NCBI GenBank assembly: GCA_039591075.1
Contig: JBDHEI010000009.1
Span: forward strand, 6,750-70,749
Direction: 5' to 3'
Source: JAOTVV01 sp039591075
GTDB taxonomy: Bacteria > Gemmatimonadota > Gemmatimonadetes > Gemmatimonadales > GWC2-71-9
Length of the DNA stretch: 64,000 bases
Below the pieces are notes generated by a model that worked only from the letters and a program-made list of their open reading frames with translations, was not told the origin of the DNA and searched no databases. Made by a program: the position numbers and the translations under genes. Below are positions 62,099 through 64,000 of the stretch, piece after piece (positions within the stretch are counted from its first letter, which is position 1; each line of letters opens with the position of its first letter).

Positions 62099-62109
62099 CG
62101 ACGACGATC

Positions 62110-63027
62110 ATGCGCCCGCGCGTCGCGATCACTATGGGAGATCCGCGCGGCATCGGACCGGAAGTCGTCACAAAGGCGCTCGCCGATCCGCCGCCCGACG
62201 CGGATTGGATGGTGATCGGGCCTGAGGCACTGCTCGAGACCATTCCAGCGGACCGGCGGATTCCGATCCCTTCCCGCTTCCCGCGTCCCGCTTCTCCCTT
62301 CACGCTTCCCGTGTCTCCGCACCAGGCAGGGCTCTGTGTCAAATACTCGATCGAGGAGGCAGCCCGCCTGGCGATGGCCGGCGACATCGACGCCATCGTG
62401 ACGGGCCCCGCCGAAAAGCATGCGCTCCATCTTGCGGGTGTGGGCCATCCCGGGCACACCGAGTGGCTCGCCGACCTGGCGGGCGGCGTGGACGTGGCGA
62501 TGATGCTGGTGGCCGGCGGACTGCGCGTCGTGCTCGTGACGACCCACCTGCCGCTCCGGGAGGTCCCTGCTGCCGTCACGCTGGAGCGCGTGCTCGCCGC
62601 CGCGCGCCTGGCCCGATCGGCGCTAGAACGCTGGTGGGACGTGCGGGCTCCCCGGCTCGCGATCTGCGCGCTCAATCCACACGCCGGAGAGGATGGCCTG
62701 TTCGGCTCCGAGGACGCGGAGGTTCTGGCGCCGGCCGCTCGGGCGCTCGGTGCGACGGGCCCAGTGCCGGCAGACACGGTCTTCGTCCGGGCCCTCCGGG
62801 GCGAGTTCGACGTGGTGGTCGTACCGTATCACGACGTGGGCATGACGGCGGTGAAGCTGGCCGGATTCGGGTCGGGCGTGAACGTCACGCTCGGTCTGCC
62901 CTTTGTCCGAACCGCTCCGGATCACGGCACGGCGATGGACATCGCCGGGAAGGGTGTGGCGGATCCCGGGTCGATGCGGGAAGCTGTGAAGCTGGCGGTG
63001 GAGTTGGGGCGACGCGCGATCGGCTGA
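62110..63027 (+). CDS. pdxA: 4-Hydroxythreonine-4-phosphate dehydrogenase
   Basis: 305-residue PdxA, slightly shorter than the usual 320-330, in pyridoxal-phosphate synthesis. Motifs: ITMGDPRGIGPE, TGPAEKHAL, HPGHTEWLA, TTHLPLR, NPHAGEDGLFG, VVPYHDVGMTAVK (usually YHDQG) and RTAPDHGTAMDIAGKG. Metal-binding histidines are present. Residues about 53-70 are a low-complexity Ser/Pro/Phe stretch encoded by a pyrimidine-rich repeat. It lies 11 nt after surA. The window contains several PLP enzymes, but no other pdx gene is seen. Confidence 0.93.
   Translation: MRPRVAITMGDPRGIGPEVVTKALADPPPDADWMVIGPEALLETIPADRRIPIPSRFPRPASPFTLPVSPHQAGLCVKYSIEEAARLAMAGDIDAIVTGPAEKHALHLAGVGHPGHTEWLADLAGGVDVAMMLVAGGLRVVLVTTHLPLREVPAAVTLERVLAAARLARSALERWWDVRAPRLAICALNPHAGEDGLFGSEDAEVLAPAARALGATGPVPADTVFVRALRGEFDVVVVPYHDVGMTAVKLAGFGSGVNVTLGLPFVRTAPDHGTAMDIAGKGVADPGSMREAVKLAVELGRRAIG
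62266..62318 (+). repeat. Pyrimidine-rich TTCCCG repeat inside pdxA
   Basis: Imperfect units of CTTCCCG/CGTCCCG run through this 53-nt part of the pdxA frame, encoding a Ser/Pro/Phe segment in a variable region of the enzyme. The frame is kept. Similar units occur in the convergent gap near 3960-3990. Confidence 0.6.
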
Positions 63028-63052
63028 CGGCTAGCGGCCGCCGGGCTCCCTG

Positions 63053-64000
63053 TCAGACGGTGCCGGATTGCTCGGTGGTCTTTTGCCCGTCCGCCTTCAC
63101 GAGCCGCAGGGTGCCGACCCGGCGTCCGTCCATCGTGAGCACCTCGAACCGGGCGCCGGTGGTAGTGACCCGATCGCCGACCTTTGGCAGCCGCCCGAGC
63201 GCACCGAATACGAAGCCCCCGATGGTCAGGTAGTCCTCGTCACTGATCGCGAGTCCGTACCGCTCGTTGAGATCCTCGATCTCCATGTCACCGGGGACTG
63301 TCAGGCCGTCGCCGACCGGCTGCGCCTTCGGACCGGTGTGGTCGTACTCGTCGTAGATCTCGCCGACGATCTCCTCCAGCAGGTCTTCCATGGTCACGAT
63401 GCCGGCTGTGCCGCCGTATTCGTCCAGTACCACGGCCATCTGTGCCTTGAGACGCTGCATGTCGGCCAGGACGTCCTCGACCTCGCGCGTTCCCGGAACG
63501 AAGAGCGGCTCGCGCGCGATGGAGGCCACGGTATCCCTCCCGCGGACGGCCAAGGCACCCAGGATGTCCTTGATGTGCACCACGCCCACGACGTCGTCGG
63601 GAGATTCGCCGTAGACGGGATACCGTGAGCGCCGCGACTGGGACACGTGGTCGACGGCATCGGCAATTGTGAGGTTCGACGGGAGGGCGATCATGTCGGT
63701 GCGCGGGGTCATCACGTCGGAGACGTTCTTCTCGGTGAACTCGAACACCCCCTCCAGCATGCGGAGGTCTCCCTTATCTAGGTGTCCCGAGCGCTGGCTC
63801 TGGCGAGCCAGCATGACGATCTCTTCCGGTCGGTGCACCCGCTCAGCCTCACTCGGTGCGCGCATCCCGAACATGCGGAGGACCCCGTTGGCGGTCCCGT
63901 TCAGCACCCAGATGAAGGGATTGGTCGCCACCGTGAATCCCATCAGCGGCGCCACGACCCACCGGCTGGTGGCTTCGGGATGGAGCAGGGCGAGCGCCTT
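63053..64000 (-). CDS. CorC/HlyC-type CBS-domain membrane protein, C-terminal part
   Basis: Partial gene; the 5' end is beyond the right edge. The frame stays open to base 64000, giving about 315 residues. The visible part begins with the end of a CNNM/DUF21 transmembrane domain (about 1-60), then a CBS pair (VSDVMTPRTDMIALPSN...RYPVYGESPDDVVGVVHIKDIL and LDEYGGTAGIVTMEDLLEEIVGEIYDEYD), and a C-terminal CorC_HlyC domain (about 225-300). Relatives handle Mg2+/Co2+ or act in the membrane; 'hemolysin' is a historical name. Convergent with pdxA. Confidence 0.9.
   Translation of the reverse strand, partial: KALALLHPEATSRWVVAPLMGFTVATNPFIWVLNGTANGVLRMFGMRAPSEAERVHRPEEIVMLARQSQRSGHLDKGDLRMLEGVFEFTEKNVSDVMTPRTDMIALPSNLTIADAVDHVSQSRRSRYPVYGESPDDVVGVVHIKDILGALAVRGRDTVASIAREPLFVPGTREVEDVLADMQRLKAQMAVVLDEYGGTAGIVTMEDLLEEIVGEIYDEYDHTGPKAQPVGDGLTVPGDMEIEDLNERYGLAISDEDYLTIGGFVFGALGRLPKVGDRVTTTGARFEVLTMDGRRVGTLRLVKADGQKTTEQSGTV

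Overview
The window is GC-rich, gene-dense DNA from a Gram-negative-type (diderm) bacterium. Signs of an outer membrane include a TolC-type channel, two predicted outer-membrane proteins, SurA, several lipoproteins with lipoboxes and a porin. The mix of secreted peptidases (S46, M28, M24, an M10-like metzincin, gamma-glutamyltranspeptidase), DUF4382/DUF4384 proteins and heavy use of 4-nt ATGA/GTGA gene overlaps fits Gemmatimonadota. That placement is inferred from gene content; no rRNA is present to prove it. No phage, insertion sequence, CRISPR array or biosynthetic cluster was found, so this is mostly core and peripheral chromosome.

Layout. 1-1917 (minus): holB-moaC-lytic transglycosylase, chained by 4-nt overlaps; the last gene is cut by the window edge. 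1918-14305: peptide and amino-acid scavenging genes (amidohydrolase lipoprotein, serpin, PLP enzyme, DPP7-like S46 peptidase, DUF4382 lipoprotein, M24 peptidase, PLP decarboxylase) plus Hsp20 and a patatin. A tRNA-Asn and uvrA follow. 17627-21053 (plus): a flippase-like membrane protein, a triple-FHA protein and a PP2C phosphatase. 21050-23953 (minus): an HD hydrolase and ATP-type PEP carboxykinase. 24066-30205 (minus): a zinc-type uptake block (alkaline phosphatase, small secreted protein, porin, ZnuA-like binding protein, ZnuB-like permease, outer-membrane protein, metzincin) with no ATPase gene. surE and pcm follow.

31929-39007 (minus) is a seven-gene efflux operon (TetR, TolC, HlyD, two ATPases, two ABC-2 permeases). 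It resembles E. coli cecR-ybhGFSR, but with YbhF split in two and a TolC gene added. 39081-48126 (minus) is a nine-gene chain: lepA, ROK kinase, PfkB kinase, STAS-HATPase fusion, STAS-like DUF4325 protein, cystathionine gamma-synthase-like enzyme, ftsE, ftsX, and an EnvC-like protein with a degenerate LytM domain. It joins a partner-switching-like pair to the FtsEX-EnvC wall-hydrolysis control system.

48351-53083 holds gamma-glutamyltranspeptidase, an M28 peptidase and a DUF4384 protein. 53343-63027 (plus) is DUF58-BatA-mfd-PpiC-surA-pdxA. The window closes with a partial CorC/HlyC-type CBS protein.

Several first-in-operon genes (lepA, the Zn-block small gene, tetR, uvrA) have a TATAAT-like hexamer only 5-7 nt before the start codon and no Shine-Dalgarno, suggesting leaderless transcripts. 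Repetitive sequence is limited to short GC-rich or pyrimidine-rich tandem motifs in convergent gaps, one of which also lies inside pdxA. The strongest hunt candidates are the partner-switch/FtsEX-EnvC operon, the ATPase-less zinc block and the leaderless-promoter pattern.
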